In this document: piece by piece, positions 10,510 through 20,463 of the stretch
How the letters are laid out: each line of letters opens with the position of its first letter
Numbering within the stretch: the first letter of the stretch is position 1
Made by a program: the position numbers and the translations under genes
From: Rachicladosporium sp. CCFEE 5018
Taxonomy: Eukaryota; Ascomycota; Dothideomycetes; Cladosporiales; Cladosporiaceae
NCBI GenBank assembly: GCA_002077045.2
Contig: KZ111185.1
Span: 117,929 to 181,928 of the forward strand
DNA: 64,000 nt
Direction of reading: 5' to 3'
The notes under the pieces: model-generated
The model's input: the letters and a program-made list of their open reading frames with translations, nothing else
The model's database searches: none
Told to the model about the DNA's origin: nothing

Positions 10510-12159
10510 CTAACCGCTTGCATGCGGACTCCCCGGCTCCGGCCCCTTGTGCGCATCCAGCAGCGGATCAGCACTCGACTCATTCGCAGTCATCTTCGAC
10601 CCATACATCCCCACAGGCTGCGCGTTCGGTTGCGCAGCAGGGTGAAGAGGCTTGGCAGCAAAAGGTTTCAAAACGTGACCGTGGTCTTCGAGCGCGTACT
10701 CTGGCTGGGTCGCCTTCTTGAAGGTGTCCCATGTAGTGAGGGCGCCTAGAGCGCGCTTCATATGGGCGTTAACGATCTGGAGGCCGTAGACGTAGGAGGC
10801 ATTGACCCAGCCGAACCTGCAAAGTCCGAGTCAGCATCGTGGTCATCGATTATATTCAGATCACTCAGACGACAGGAGACAAACCCTTCCGTAGCCACGC
10901 CCTTAAAGTCCGAGCCCTGGTTCCCATACTCGGCAGTAACGCGATGGGGATCCACGGCCTGCGTGACGTCGTACTTTTCTACCACAACGCCGTTGAAATC
11001 GACAAAAGCCTTGGTGACCATGTAGATCCACCGATACGCCAACCTCTGCGCATCATCCTCAAAGCCATAGCGCAGTAGTCCAGTCCAGGCGAGAATTTGC
11101 TGCGGTGCCCAGCCGAACGGGAAGTCCCACTGCCGATTCGGACGATGCAGACCGACAGCTCCGCGAGACTTCTCAGTCCCAGAGACAAGCCCACCAAGTG
11201 CCTCAAATTTGGGGAGAGCTTTCTCGACCATGGTCTGCGCTTGCCGGGGTGTTGCGGCGCCGGCCCACAATGCCCAGAACGTCGTAGCGGATTCGTACCC
11301 AGTCTGTTGCTTTAGCTTGGTATTATAGTCGAAGAACATGCCCTCCTCTTCGCTCCACATGAGCTTATCCATCTGGCGGCGACGGTTGCGGGCTTGGCGG
11401 TCCCAGTACGAAGAGGTCTCGAACTCGACTTTGTGAGTCTTGGCGCGCCATTCGGCAGGGATCTCGAGGCGGTCATTGAAGTAGATGCGGATGCAGCGAC
11501 CGAGATCGGATTCGATCTTGTAGAGGCAGGAGTTCAGGTCTATGGTGGCGAGGTGGGCGGCAACTTTTTCGAGGCGGTACGAGGTGTCGTGGCCGGACTC
11601 GCGGACAGCACGATCGTGGAGGAAGTACTCGTCTAGCTCTGGCTCGAAGACGTGGCCGTAGTTGTAGGCTTTGACGAATTCTTGGAAGGTCATCTTGTGT
11701 CTGTCTGCGTAGGGCTGGAGGACGTGGACGAAGTGAGAAGCCTCGGTCTCAGGTGGCACACCCATGCCGCCGGGGACGTATCGTGATAGGCCAGATTCGG
11801 GATCATAGCGAGGTGCTGACATCCATGTGTCGTGGTAGTCTTTCATCGCAGCCAGAAGCGCCTCTCGGAGGAAGTCCAATGCACGAGGTTCTTGCTTGAT
11901 GTGATCGTAGATGCGAAGAGCCATGTCAGTGAGGAAGGGAGGCTGAGAGCGACAAAGGTAGTACGTGCGGTTGGCATTCAAGATCTTGCCGTAATGACGG
12001 ATGCAGAAGCAGAAGTGCTTGACCATGTTCTCGCACAAGTCGACTTTGTCATTGATGAGCAACCCAATAGTCTCCATGTAGCTGTCCCAGCCGTACAGCT
12101 CATTGAAACGGCCACCGGGCACGACGAAGGGCAGTCCCTCGAAGTCAGGCTTGCCTTCA
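10510..12159 (-). CDS. NTH1: Neutral trehalase (GH37), N-terminus lost in assembly gap
   Basis: This enzyme splits trehalose to two glucoses in the cytosol, for example on recovery from stress or at spore germination. Both family signatures are present: PGGRFNELYGWDSY just after the gap and QWDFPFGWAPQQ further on. Other near-invariant blocks include NANRTYYLCRSQPPFLTDMA, HDRAVRESGHDTSYR and YESATTFWALWAG. Exon boundaries are 12159-10885 and 10816-10510 with a 68-bp intron (GTTTGT..TTGCAG) inside the conserved EGFGWVNASY block. The visible part is about 526 aa. Neutral trehalases have roughly 740 aa, so some 250-300 N-terminal residues are missing. These should include the calcium-binding and PKA-site region that controls the enzyme. 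They lie in the N run, which is too small to hold them. The C-terminus is a TAG at 10510-10512, with an odd open extension behind it. Confidence 0.95.
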
Positions 12160-12259
12160 NNNNNNNNNNNNNNNNNNNNNNNNNNNNNNNNNNNNNNNNN
12201 NNNNNNNNNNNNNNNNNNNNNNNNNNNNNNNNNNNNNNNNNNNNNNNNNNNNNNNNNNN
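12160..12259. other. Assembly gap (100 N)
   Basis: Exactly 100 undetermined bases separate trehalase from an unrelated gene on the same strand. The round number is a scaffolding placeholder. The true distance must be larger, because the trehalase 5' third and the 3' end of the neighbouring gene are both missing. Confidence 0.98.
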
Positions 12260-13490
12260 ACGTCGATTGAACACAACACCACTCAAAGAACTGCTCCCTT
12301 AGCTCTATCGACGAGCTCTGAGAGGCCGGCATCCGCACTGGACTCGACGTTGAAGCCTCATTTGCAGCAGGTCTGGCTGCCACCTTCTTATCACTGTCAA
12401 AAGCGAAGCTGAAGTGCGTTGAAGGCGTTTGAGCAACCGCCTTACTACTCGACGACTCCTTGCCACCGCTCCTCACCGCGTTACGTCGATGCTCCGACTC
12501 CATCTGCTGGATCATACCACCGGAAGGGGCATCGGCAGTAAGCGTGCCATCGCGAATAGCCTGGGCCCATTGCGTTAAGATCTGAGCATAGATGGTACGG
12601 TGATAGTCCCTTGAATCACGTACTCCCCAGTAACACAGATGCGAGTAGTTATCACAGTTCTTCACCTTGCAGATCCACCGCTCGGTTATGTCGACAGCGA
12701 GGTTGCCTTGCCCTTCTAACTGCTCACGCTGAGTGCTCATTATGGCCATCTGATTGTTCGTAGCACTCCGACGACCCTGCGTTGCAGAAGGTGGTGCAGT
12801 AGCAGCAACAGTCTGCCCTTCAACGACGAGCTTCAGGCCCTTCTTCTTGTCGGCATGCCACACCTTCATGTTGTCGAAGAGCACGGCAAAGTTATCAACG
12901 TTATCCGTCAACCAACTCTTCTCACCGAGCCGCTCGAAGCCAACACGCAACACGATCTTCGACAGGCCGTATCCAGAGAGCTTCGCAACCTCGCTCTCAA
13001 TCCACCTTTTAGCCTCGTCGATTGGCCATTGAGTACCACCACCAGAGGTATACCGCCGCACGGTGCTGTTCAGAAGCTTCTTCTCGCACACGATCTGAAT
13101 CTGAGAGTTGTACATGAAGGCTAATTGATTTGATGATGGCTCTGGCGTGCCATCTAGGGCCTCCTCCTCCACGACATCCTCATCAACAGCACCCCTCGGA
13201 AGCTGTGCTCCTTCGTTGCCGGCCTGCGAGCCATCGAGACTTGAAAGAGGTGGGCTAGAAGTGATATCCGTGATTACCTGATTGAGGGCCTGTGATTGAG
13301 CACCGCGTGCTGCAAGAGATGAACCAGTTCGACGTGCAGGAGGCTGTGATTGCGAGCGTGCAGCTCTTCCCTTCTTACTACCACCACCAACACGACGTGA
13401 TTGCTTGGTCACCTTAGCCGTAGAGGTCACTTCGTTGGCACGCGCCTTGCCACTGGGTTCCCGCGTGCGAGGAGGCCTAGGATCCACCAT
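12260..13490 (-). CDS. Hypothetical protein with Cys motif, 3' end in gap
   Basis: The visible 410 codons start at the ATG at 13490 (MVDPRPPRTREPSGKAR); an in-frame TTG further upstream is not a credible start. The first 120 residues are basic and Ser/Gly-rich, likely disordered and perhaps nuclear. A more ordered part follows with FMYNSQIQIVCEKKLLNST, a helix around WPIDEAKRWIESEV, and later ITERWICKVKNCDNYSHLCY, where Cys and His could bind a metal. That last block is followed by ILTQWAQAIRDGTLTADAPS. Similar modules (W-x-C-...-C-...-C-W followed by I-x-x-W-x-x-A-I) seem to me to recur in uncharacterised fungal proteins, but I do not recognise a named family. This open frame runs through the N run into trehalase only because N bases cannot encode a stop; the two are different genes. 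Confidence 0.6.
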
Positions 13491-13922
13491 CTTGAGAGCA
13501 CACAACCACCAACCACACGAGCAACACGAACAACACCTCAATCAGAGCCTTGGCATCGACATGAAATGGACCAATGTGGACAATTGAAGTAGGTGTGGGC
13601 ACGATTGAGGTCACTGTCACCAAATTTACTATGAGGAGCACCTTGAACTTCCCCGCAACCGACCGACACAGGAAACTGCAAGGAGTGGTAGTTTCTGGGG
13701 TGCATGTGGCTTGCTTAACAGTGTGGGGATGACGGCATGAGCTTGAGCTCGAGATGAAGGGCCGCGGTTCACCAGACGAGTCGTTTTGGAACTGTCTCTT
13801 CGCACACTGCTCGCGCCAGAAACCCCTGGTACCGATCTTGCATCTGGCCAGCAGATCATTGCCTCTATGCCTTGCAGACCACCCATCCGATTCCCGCCTC
13901 TATAGGCCCGTAAGCCAGCAAG
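13491..13922. other. Intergenic, divergent promoter region
   Basis: This 432-bp region lies between the divergent hypothetical gene and the carrier gene. It likely holds both promoters. I see no further signal. Confidence 0.55.
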
Positions 13923-15531
13923 ATGGCAGGCTCAGAGCGTGGCGATTTCGCCTACAACAGCGATCTGGTACGTTACATCGCTTTCCACCCTTCCGAATCA
14001 TGCTAACACATCACAGGATGCATTCACACTCTATCATCAACAAGTCAAATCCTCACCCCCTTCATCGACCTCATCCATCGCCCCAGCCCTCCCAGCCCTC
14101 GGCCACGCGATCGCAGGCTCCACCGCAACAGCAATCTCCAAACTCCTAATTTACCCTCTAGACCTCGTCATAACCCGTCTCCAAGTCCAGCACACCCTTC
14201 ACGGCCCTCGAGAGACGCCCTCCGCAGCCCGAGATGCCGCGGCCGAGTACTCCAGTCTCGCGGACGCCGTGCGCAAGATCTATGCGAATGAGGGCGGAAT
14301 TGCTGCATTCTACACTGGCTGTGCGCCGGATGTAGCGAAGGGATTCGCGGACTCATTTCTGTTCTTCTTGGCTTATACGTTTCTGCGGCAGCGGGAGCAA
14401 AGGCGGCATGGGCAGGTGTCTGTGCCTAGGGAACTGGGTGTGGGTATTGCGGCCGGGGCGTTCGCGAAATTGATCACGACGCCGTTGCAGAATGTGATTA
14501 CGAGGCAGCAGACTGCTGCGATGGTCGCAGCGCGGGATCCCGAGAAGGCTAGCTCGCAGGACCAGACCGTGACGGCGATCGCGAGACAGATCCGGAGCGA
14601 GCGTGGACTGCAGGGATTCTGGGCCGGCTATAGCGCCAGCATCATCCTTACGCTGAACCCGTCGCTTACGTTTGCTGTTGATAACCTCCTCCATCGACTG
14701 TTGCTGAGGAAATCATCTCGAGCTAATCAGTCAGCCTGGGTCCGCTTCCTCATTGCAGCGACGAGCAAAGTCGTTGCGACGAGCGTCACTTATCCAGTCA
14801 GCCTGGCCAAGTCTCGTGCTCAGGTCAGCGCTTCGACGCCGATCGTGCCAGCTGAAGGTACTGAGAAGGGCGCTACCGGTGAACGGGCTGACAGTCTAAG
14901 TGGTCTGGCACACCGATTGCTAAGTGTACTCTCTGCGCAACACGCCATCCTGGTCTCGCTCCGCCGCATCTATCTTGAGGAAGGGACGAGTGGACTGTAT
15001 GCCGGGCTCGAAGCCGAAGTGATCAAGGGCTTCCTCAGCCATGGTCTGACCATGGCGATGAAGGATCGCATCCACATTGGCGTAGTGCAGCTATACTATG
15101 TATTGCTCAAGTTGACCAAGAGATGGCCAGAGGAGCTCATCCAGGTTGGAGAGCATGCTCGTGATACGGTCAAGAATGTCAAGCAAGGTGCTGGAAACGT
15201 GGTGGAGTCGATCAAAGAGCAGACACCCAGCATGGCGCAAGTCCGGACGACAGCGGTCAAGGCAGTCGCCACTGCGAAGGAGACTACTCAGAGCACAGTC
15301 GAAGCTGTGCAAGCAAGGACTGGTAGTCCACGAGAGCTGCAAGACCGAGCTGCGGGTGCTGTTGAGGTTGCGAAAGGGAAGGCCAGCGTCGCCTTCGGTA
15401 CCGCCACTTCCACTGCGGGTAGCGTTGCGCAGACTTCGCAGCAGCGCGTTGGAGAAGTCGTCGAGAGCGCAGGTAAAGGCATCTCTGATGTCGGCGCGAG
15501 CGTCGCAGAGAGTGCAAAGGGCGCAAAGTAG
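13923..15531 (+). CDS. Mitochondrial-carrier-family transporter with LEA-like tail
   Basis: Exon 1 (13923-13967) encodes MAGSERGDFAYNSDL. A 49-bp intron with a perfect TGCTAAC branch site follows, then exon 2 (14017-15531), giving 519 aa. Three carrier repeats are seen, each with a degenerate signature: YPLDLVITRLQVQ, TTPLQNVITRQQ and TYPVSLAKSRAQV. The weak signatures, lacking the usual acidic/basic pair in repeats 2 and 3, resemble peroxisomal adenine-nucleotide carriers (Ant1/PMP47), so ATP import into peroxisomes is the best guess. Carriers usually have 300-350 residues. Here about 140 extra C-terminal residues form an Ala/Lys/Glu/Thr-rich amphipathic stretch (VKAVATAKETTQSTVEAVQA, AAGAVEVAKGKASVAFGTAT). 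It resembles late-embryogenesis-abundant (LEA) or apolipoprotein-type helices. The tail is in the same exon and frame, so it is part of the protein. Confidence 0.85.
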
Positions 15532-15821
15532 CTGATGCTGGGCATGCATCGTCGACTGAGTGCCTTGTAGGATAGCTCAGCCTGTATTGTATTGATACCT
15601 GTACTTGGCCTGTGGCGAGAAAGGTATCTCAGGGTACTGCAGGTCCTCGAAGGTCGTTCTCTCTCCCATGATTGACCATGGAAGCAGTGACCTCCAATCA
15701 ACGACATTGCAGCGCATCCGTGTCGCGTCTCCGCTCCGGTTTCGCTGATCAATGGTCTGCTGCTTTGCCTTTGTACCAGACTCAGAGTTGCTTCGCTTCG
15801 CACATCGGGTCTCTGTCAACC

Positions 15822-16407
15822 TCAAAGATACCGCTTAGCAGCCGCACTCACCCTCCCCCGGAACACTGGACTCGTAACCTCGGAGTTCACATCATAGAAC
15901 GGATTCATGATACACTTCACCCATGCCTCATAAATCTCACCCATGAATCCCCTCACAGCCTCCTCAGTCTGCGGGCTCGTCGGATTCGCAGCCAGCAGAC
16001 CGCCCTGCTTCGCCACTGAAGCTCGTGAAGGAGGCGGCGAAGCGTAGTTCGAGTAGGCTGTTAGGCTAGGGTCAGCGTTCATGAGTAGCATGAACTTGAC
16101 GTTGCCGCCTGTAATGTAGGCGTGGATGTGGTTGTTTTGGAAGGTGTCGACTTTCTTGAGGTATCTGATCGATAGCGTTAGTCAAATGCACGAGGCGTAT
16201 GATGCAAGACGTGACTTACAAGTCTTTGGTCGTCCATTGGACTTCCTCAACGAGATCTAGAGCGGCGTGGACGATGAACTGGTTCATCTGAGCTGCTTCG
16301 TCGCGGAAGCGAGCTGTGCCATCACCTGCGCCGGGTTTGGAAGTCCCGAATGTGGATTCGAAGAGCGGATTGTCTTTCGTGCCGATTATGGTGAAATAGT
16401 ATGACAT
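15822..16407 (-). CDS. TRS20: TRAPP complex subunit Trs20 (sedlin)
   Basis: Sedlin-family subunit of the TRAPP complexes, which tether ER-derived and endosomal vesicles and activate Rab/Ypt GTPases. Two exons (16407-16220 and 16164-15822) flank a 55-bp intron and encode 176 aa. The start MSYYFTIIGTKDNPLFESTF and the block AQMNQFIVHAALDLVEEVQW are diagnostic of the longin-like fold. After the splice site come YLKKVDTFQNNHIHAYITGG and NVKFMLLMN. The C-terminal helix EIYEAWVKCIMNPFYDVNS matches the family end. An insertion of about 35 residues (SPPPSRASVAKQGGLLAANP region) sits between the last strands; fungal homologues often vary here. It shares a divergent 276-bp promoter with the mL60 gene. 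Confidence 0.95.
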
Positions 16408-16683
16408 CCTGGCTTGATGTATGGGACACGGCCAACTAGTGCATGCTGCGAGATTGCCCCTAGCTCCGAAATAGACACAAACGCGCTTGACTATCTTAAA
16501 CTCGAGTCGCAGAAATACTCTGATGGATCCGTGTCCAAAGACACTGCTTGTTACTCGATAAAGGGCCAGCTCATATCTCGTAGGCAATCACGGCTTATCC
16601 TAATGCGGAATCCCGCTCTTCAACATCGCTCACTCCATCAGCGAGACCAGCGAACGTGCGATTGAACAGCATTCACAGCAACG

Positions 16684-17251
16684 ATGTTCGGCGCCTTCAA
16701 ACCCTCAGCGCCTCTCTCCGTTGGTCTCCTCTGGTAAATCTAGTTCTTTCTGCTTCTATCAATCCGCCTATTGACCCTTCTCTAGGAAAATCCCCTGGCG
16801 TCTCTCCGCGCCCCAAAAACTACGACACCGCCGCCGCATGCGCAGAGTAGACAACATCGTCTCAGTCCTTGACACCGCTCTCCAACGGCACGCTGGCTCT
16901 TCCGCTCTCCGCCCAAATCCCAAGTCCACCTCCCCCGACGCCCTAACCCCTGCCTCCTCCTCAAAACCCACCACTACCGCAGTATCTACATCCCGCACAA
17001 AACGCCCAGCGCCAGGCTCCTTCCCAAGGTCGCCCGCAACCACAGTCTCGAATCCTTCCCTTAGTGCTAGGGCGCTGGGAACCATCAAATTGGTGGAGCG
17101 ATGGAAAGCCGAGATGCCTACGGAGAAGGAGATGCTGCCGAAGGATAAGTACACGATGTTTGATCGCAAGGCGAAGGGGTATAGGAAGGGTGTGCATAAG
17201 CTGCCGAAGTGGACGAGAGTTAGTCAGAGGGTGAATCCGCCTGGTTTCTAA
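16684..17251 (+). CDS. MRPL31: Mitochondrial large-subunit ribosomal protein mL60
   Basis: Mitoribosomal protein of the 54S subunit (yeast YmL31, unified name mL60), found in fungi. Exon 1 (16684-16733) ends inside a Trp codon. A 52-bp intron (GTAAAT..TCTAG) follows, then exon 2 (16786-17251), encoding 171 aa. The spliced N-terminus reads MFGAFKPSAPLSVGLLWKIP followed by WRLSAPQK and a basic cluster, the diagnostic L31 domain. The middle is a Ser/Thr-rich linker. The C-terminus KYTMFDRKAKGYRKGVHKLP followed by KWTRVSQRVNPPGF is also characteristic of filamentous-fungal members. The assembled N-terminus only appears after splicing, which is why the second exon alone looks unfamiliar. Confidence 0.93.
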
Positions 17252-17861
17252 GGGGGAAATATGGCTTGGGGTTTTTCGGGTTGTATGAGGACGGACATAT
17301 GGCGACGGATGGAAGCGCCGCGTGTCGAATTCATAGTGGCGATTCCGATTGCGAGGCAGAACGCCGCCATAGGAATCGCAGCACAGGAAGGAGACTGCTC
17401 ATGGACGATACGACGGCTTGTGTGGACTCCAAGACTCGGATGAAGTCTGGCGGCAACGCTGCTAACAGAGATCCGACTAAGAGGGCCCGCGGCATGAGCA
17501 TGTACAAACACAGTGAATGAGTAGGAGGGGAGTGAAATGGCTGACGAGCAAAAGAGCGTACAAGACAGTCGTCTCAATGGCTCGTGTTTTGGCTAGTGTA
17601 TAACTCAAGCACGCCAATGCGCGCGTCAACAAATCAAACAATCTTCGCAATGCATTCGCTCTTCCTGGTATCATGTATTTCCATCCGGCCAACTCGCATC
17701 GGAAATCCCACAATCTCCCCGTTTTCGCCACATAGAAGTCGTGGTACAATCTGACCCTTTCCATCGCGCCAAACAATGCATCTTAGTTCACCCGCATCCC
17801 GCACGGATCAACACGCTCCACCGCATTAGTACACTTCCCAAGGTTGACCCATGTAACCTTC
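17252..17861. other. Intergenic between convergent genes
   Basis: This 610-bp region separates the 3' ends of mL60 and an acidic hypothetical protein gene. Open frames of 60-100 codons occur, including one on the minus strand at 17477-17776, but their composition and lack of motifs argue against coding. I see nothing else. Confidence 0.5.
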
Positions 17862-18830
17862 TCAGAAAGTCCTTCCCCTCCTCAACAACACCCTCTCCGG
17901 CTTAGCAACCACATCCTCAGCCTCCGCCGCCTCCTCCCTTACGCCCTCACGAATAGAATAAAGTCCTCTGCTCGGCTTGACCCACGAATGCCTCTTTCCC
18001 GACAGCGTCCGATCAGACTTCAGACCCGGCCTCGTGAGCTTAGGCTGGACTGACGCGGCCGCACTCCCGTGTTGAGCGGCAGCCTTTCGTTGCGCCTGGC
18101 TGCGCCTGACGAAGAACGAAAGGGGCAGGTAGTCCTCCTCGTCTGTCTCATTGCCGGCTGCGGCCTCGGCAAGTGCACCTTCAAGATCCTCTTCCGGTGG
18201 CGTGATGATGAGATTGAATACTGGTGCGTTGCGACGAGTTGGCATCACGAGGCCATCGCCATCGGAGTCGTAATCCATATCGTCTTTGACTTGTGGCGAG
18301 GCGTCGGGAGTTAAGCCCGGCAGACTATCGCCCGAGCCGTTGCGTGCGAGGAATTCGGGCTCTACGGCTGTGCTGCTCCGCTTGACGTTCTGCTGGTAGA
18401 GTTGGGCTTGATCGGCGAGGAGTCCGTTCCACTTACTGGGCACGGGAACGTCGGCCTTCTTGTGGTCCTCGTAGAATAGTCCAAAGTCGATGATGCCGGC
18501 GTCCCAGTCTGGGCCGTCATCGTCATCTTCGTCGTCATCCGACCAGTACTCGTACGAGGCCATGGGGGAGAGGAAGTGGGATTGCGGGTCGAGGTCGATC
18601 TCGTCGGCGTCCTCGAGAGTGGGAGCGGATGTGGCGAGTATGCGAGGAGTGTGTGGAAGTGGTATCGTTGCCGGGGAGGGATCTGCGGAGGTAACACTTG
18701 CCGACAGCGTGTCGGCGGTGTGCGTTAAGAATTCTGGGTACTCTTCGCGCGGGAGGGTGGTATCGACAGATGGATATGTTTGCACCCTTGAGTGTGCGCC
18801 ATCAACCTGGAGGTGCTGAGTCGATGCCAT
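17862..18830 (-). CDS. Acidic protein of unknown function
   Basis: This is an intronless 322-aa protein starting at the ATG at 18830 (MASTQHLQVDGAHS). The in-frame TTG upstream is not a likely start. I do not recognise the family. The centre contains a strongly acidic run (YWSDDDEDDDDGPDWDAG) followed by IIDFGLFYEDHKKADVPVPS. The C-terminal third is basic, with RRSQAQRKAAAQ and KSDRTLSGKRHSWVKPSRGL, and ends VLLRRGRTF. The alternation of acidic and basic blocks, with few hydrophobic segments, suggests a mostly disordered nuclear or scaffold protein. No catalytic motif, membrane helix or signal peptide is visible. The even codon usage and a uninterrupted frame of more than 300 codons support real coding. 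Confidence 0.7.
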   Translation of the reverse strand: MASTQHLQVDGAHSRVQTYPSVDTTLPREEYPEFLTHTADTLSASVTSADPSPATIPLPHTPRILATSAPTLEDADEIDLDPQSHFLSPMASYEYWSDDDEDDDDGPDWDAGIIDFGLFYEDHKKADVPVPSKWNGLLADQAQLYQQNVKRSSTAVEPEFLARNGSGDSLPGLTPDASPQVKDDMDYDSDGDGLVMPTRRNAPVFNLIITPPEEDLEGALAEAAAGNETDEEDYLPLSFFVRRSQAQRKAAAQHGSAAASVQPKLTRPGLKSDRTLSGKRHSWVKPSRGLYSIREGVREEAAEAEDVVAKPERVLLRRGRTF

Positions 18831-20463
18831 CTCACTGTGCTTGCGAGCTGACAGTAAGTACTGTGTCGAAGTCAAGGCACGCGAGCACTTCCCCGAAGTG
18901 CCTACAGTCTGGGGTGGATGAAGCGTGTTCGATGTAGTACTAAGGTGTTGTGGCCGACCACGAGCGACCTCGAGGTTTATTGCGAGCGCCTACAGTGAGG
19001 CTGCAGTGTATCAAGCCAAGTTGCCTGATCCTCGTAAAAAGTGCGCAGGCGTCGAAATTTGTTGTTACTTCCGGCCCACTGGCCGGGCAGTCTGTCGAGT
19101 TACCAGCTGGCTGGAACTTCAATTCACCAATAAGGCAATGTTGCTGACAACGAAAGTGTGGGGCTCTCTCCACCCAAATTGACAAAAGAGAACGCTATTG
19201 AAAAGAGTGACGGTGCAAAAAATTCGGGCGTACTAAAAGAAGGAAAGGTGAAGCTTATACCATGTGCACGCTCGAGCCAAGCGTGGAGAGTATGCGGGCG
19301 TGCAACGGGGCAGGAATGGATACGTGACTCCGAGTGGTCAGAGAGGCGCAGATGCTGATGACTGGACGTCGCTGTTGTGTGGGAGTCAGCTGGGTGATGT
19401 GTGAGACACCGCCCTGTTCGAGGCCCGAGCGTGTTGCGATGTTGGGGGCTGCCTAGGTACGACCAGGTTTGCGTTTGCAGAGGCCGCGATATATCCCACG
19501 TCAGCTATTGCCTACGGGGCACGTCGATGAATAATGTAGCCGGTGAGGGATCCGGTATTGCCCAGATCCGGATGGTCGCACGGGGGTGCATTGACGAAGA
19601 CGCAGGAACGGGCTGCTGGTGCTGCAGGATGGCTGCCTCATGATCGCCTTGGTGGCGTCGGTAATGGCCGAGTCATCAAGCGGTCGATGAACACAGCCAA
19701 AGGGTCACACAGATGTGTAGTGATTCACACAGCCAGACCTCAAACGGCAGATGCATTCCGTCGTTTGTGTGATGTGCCTGTCTCGCACAGCAGCTTTGAA
19801 GACGAGAGGTCAGCAAAAGAGTTCAGATGGTGCTTCTGCACCCCCACACTTCGGCTCGCGGGGAAGCAAGGTTTAGTCTACGAACGCAACGCATGATGCC
19901 TGCATGCGATCAGGACATCACCTCCTCTCCTACGTGATCTGTAAGGTGGCAAATGTTGAAGGGAGCCTCGCCGTGGGCTGTAAGCTGTGCGAACCTGAAG
20001 GTAAGCTTAGGCCGTCTACTGTTTCGGGACTCTGCAATGGCTGCACTGCCTTCGCTGCGGAAGGGTGGTCAGCAATTCGCCAGAGGGAGGATTGCTCTGG
20101 AAGCGAAGGTCATTCCGCCAGCCACGGGCTCGGACAGGCCAGAGTAGTATGTATCTCGACCCTGCCGGTCATTAACTGCACAATTCCTTCTCATGAACAG
20201 AATGTCTTTACATGGATCACGCTGCGATGAGCAACTCCGCATCTGGTACTAAAGCACAGTAGTTTGGTGATGCTGTCCGTCTATCCTGTGATCTATCCTA
20301 ATGCTGTTCTAGCCTACTGTAACTCTCGTCTCTCATTATCATCAGCTGTACAATATGGAAGTGTATCGTCTGCGAGCCTCTCACGCTCCCAATACAGTCC
20401 CGTGTTAGTGATAAGACCGCCCAAAAATGCCAGTCACCCTCGATGTACCCTTGCCCTGTTCCA
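18831..20463. other. Long intergenic region, nothing recognised
   Basis: At 1.6 kb this is one of the two longest gene-free stretches of the window. It lies upstream of the acidic protein gene and downstream of the AlkB-like gene. Several plus-strand open frames of 65-117 codons are scattered through it. Their residues (many Cys, Trp and Arg, no ordered pattern) look like chance frames. I looked for transposase motifs, terminal repeats and tRNA B-box sequence and found none. Confidence 0.5.

Noticed and set aside
10758..13541. A single 927-codon minus-strand frame across the N run
   Set aside because: It joins a hypothetical protein to trehalase only because N bases cannot form a stop. The two halves are unrelated.
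19158..20230. Several plus-strand frames in the long intergenic region
   Set aside because: They are short, overlap each other in different frames, and show Cys/Trp/Arg-rich composition typical of chance translation.
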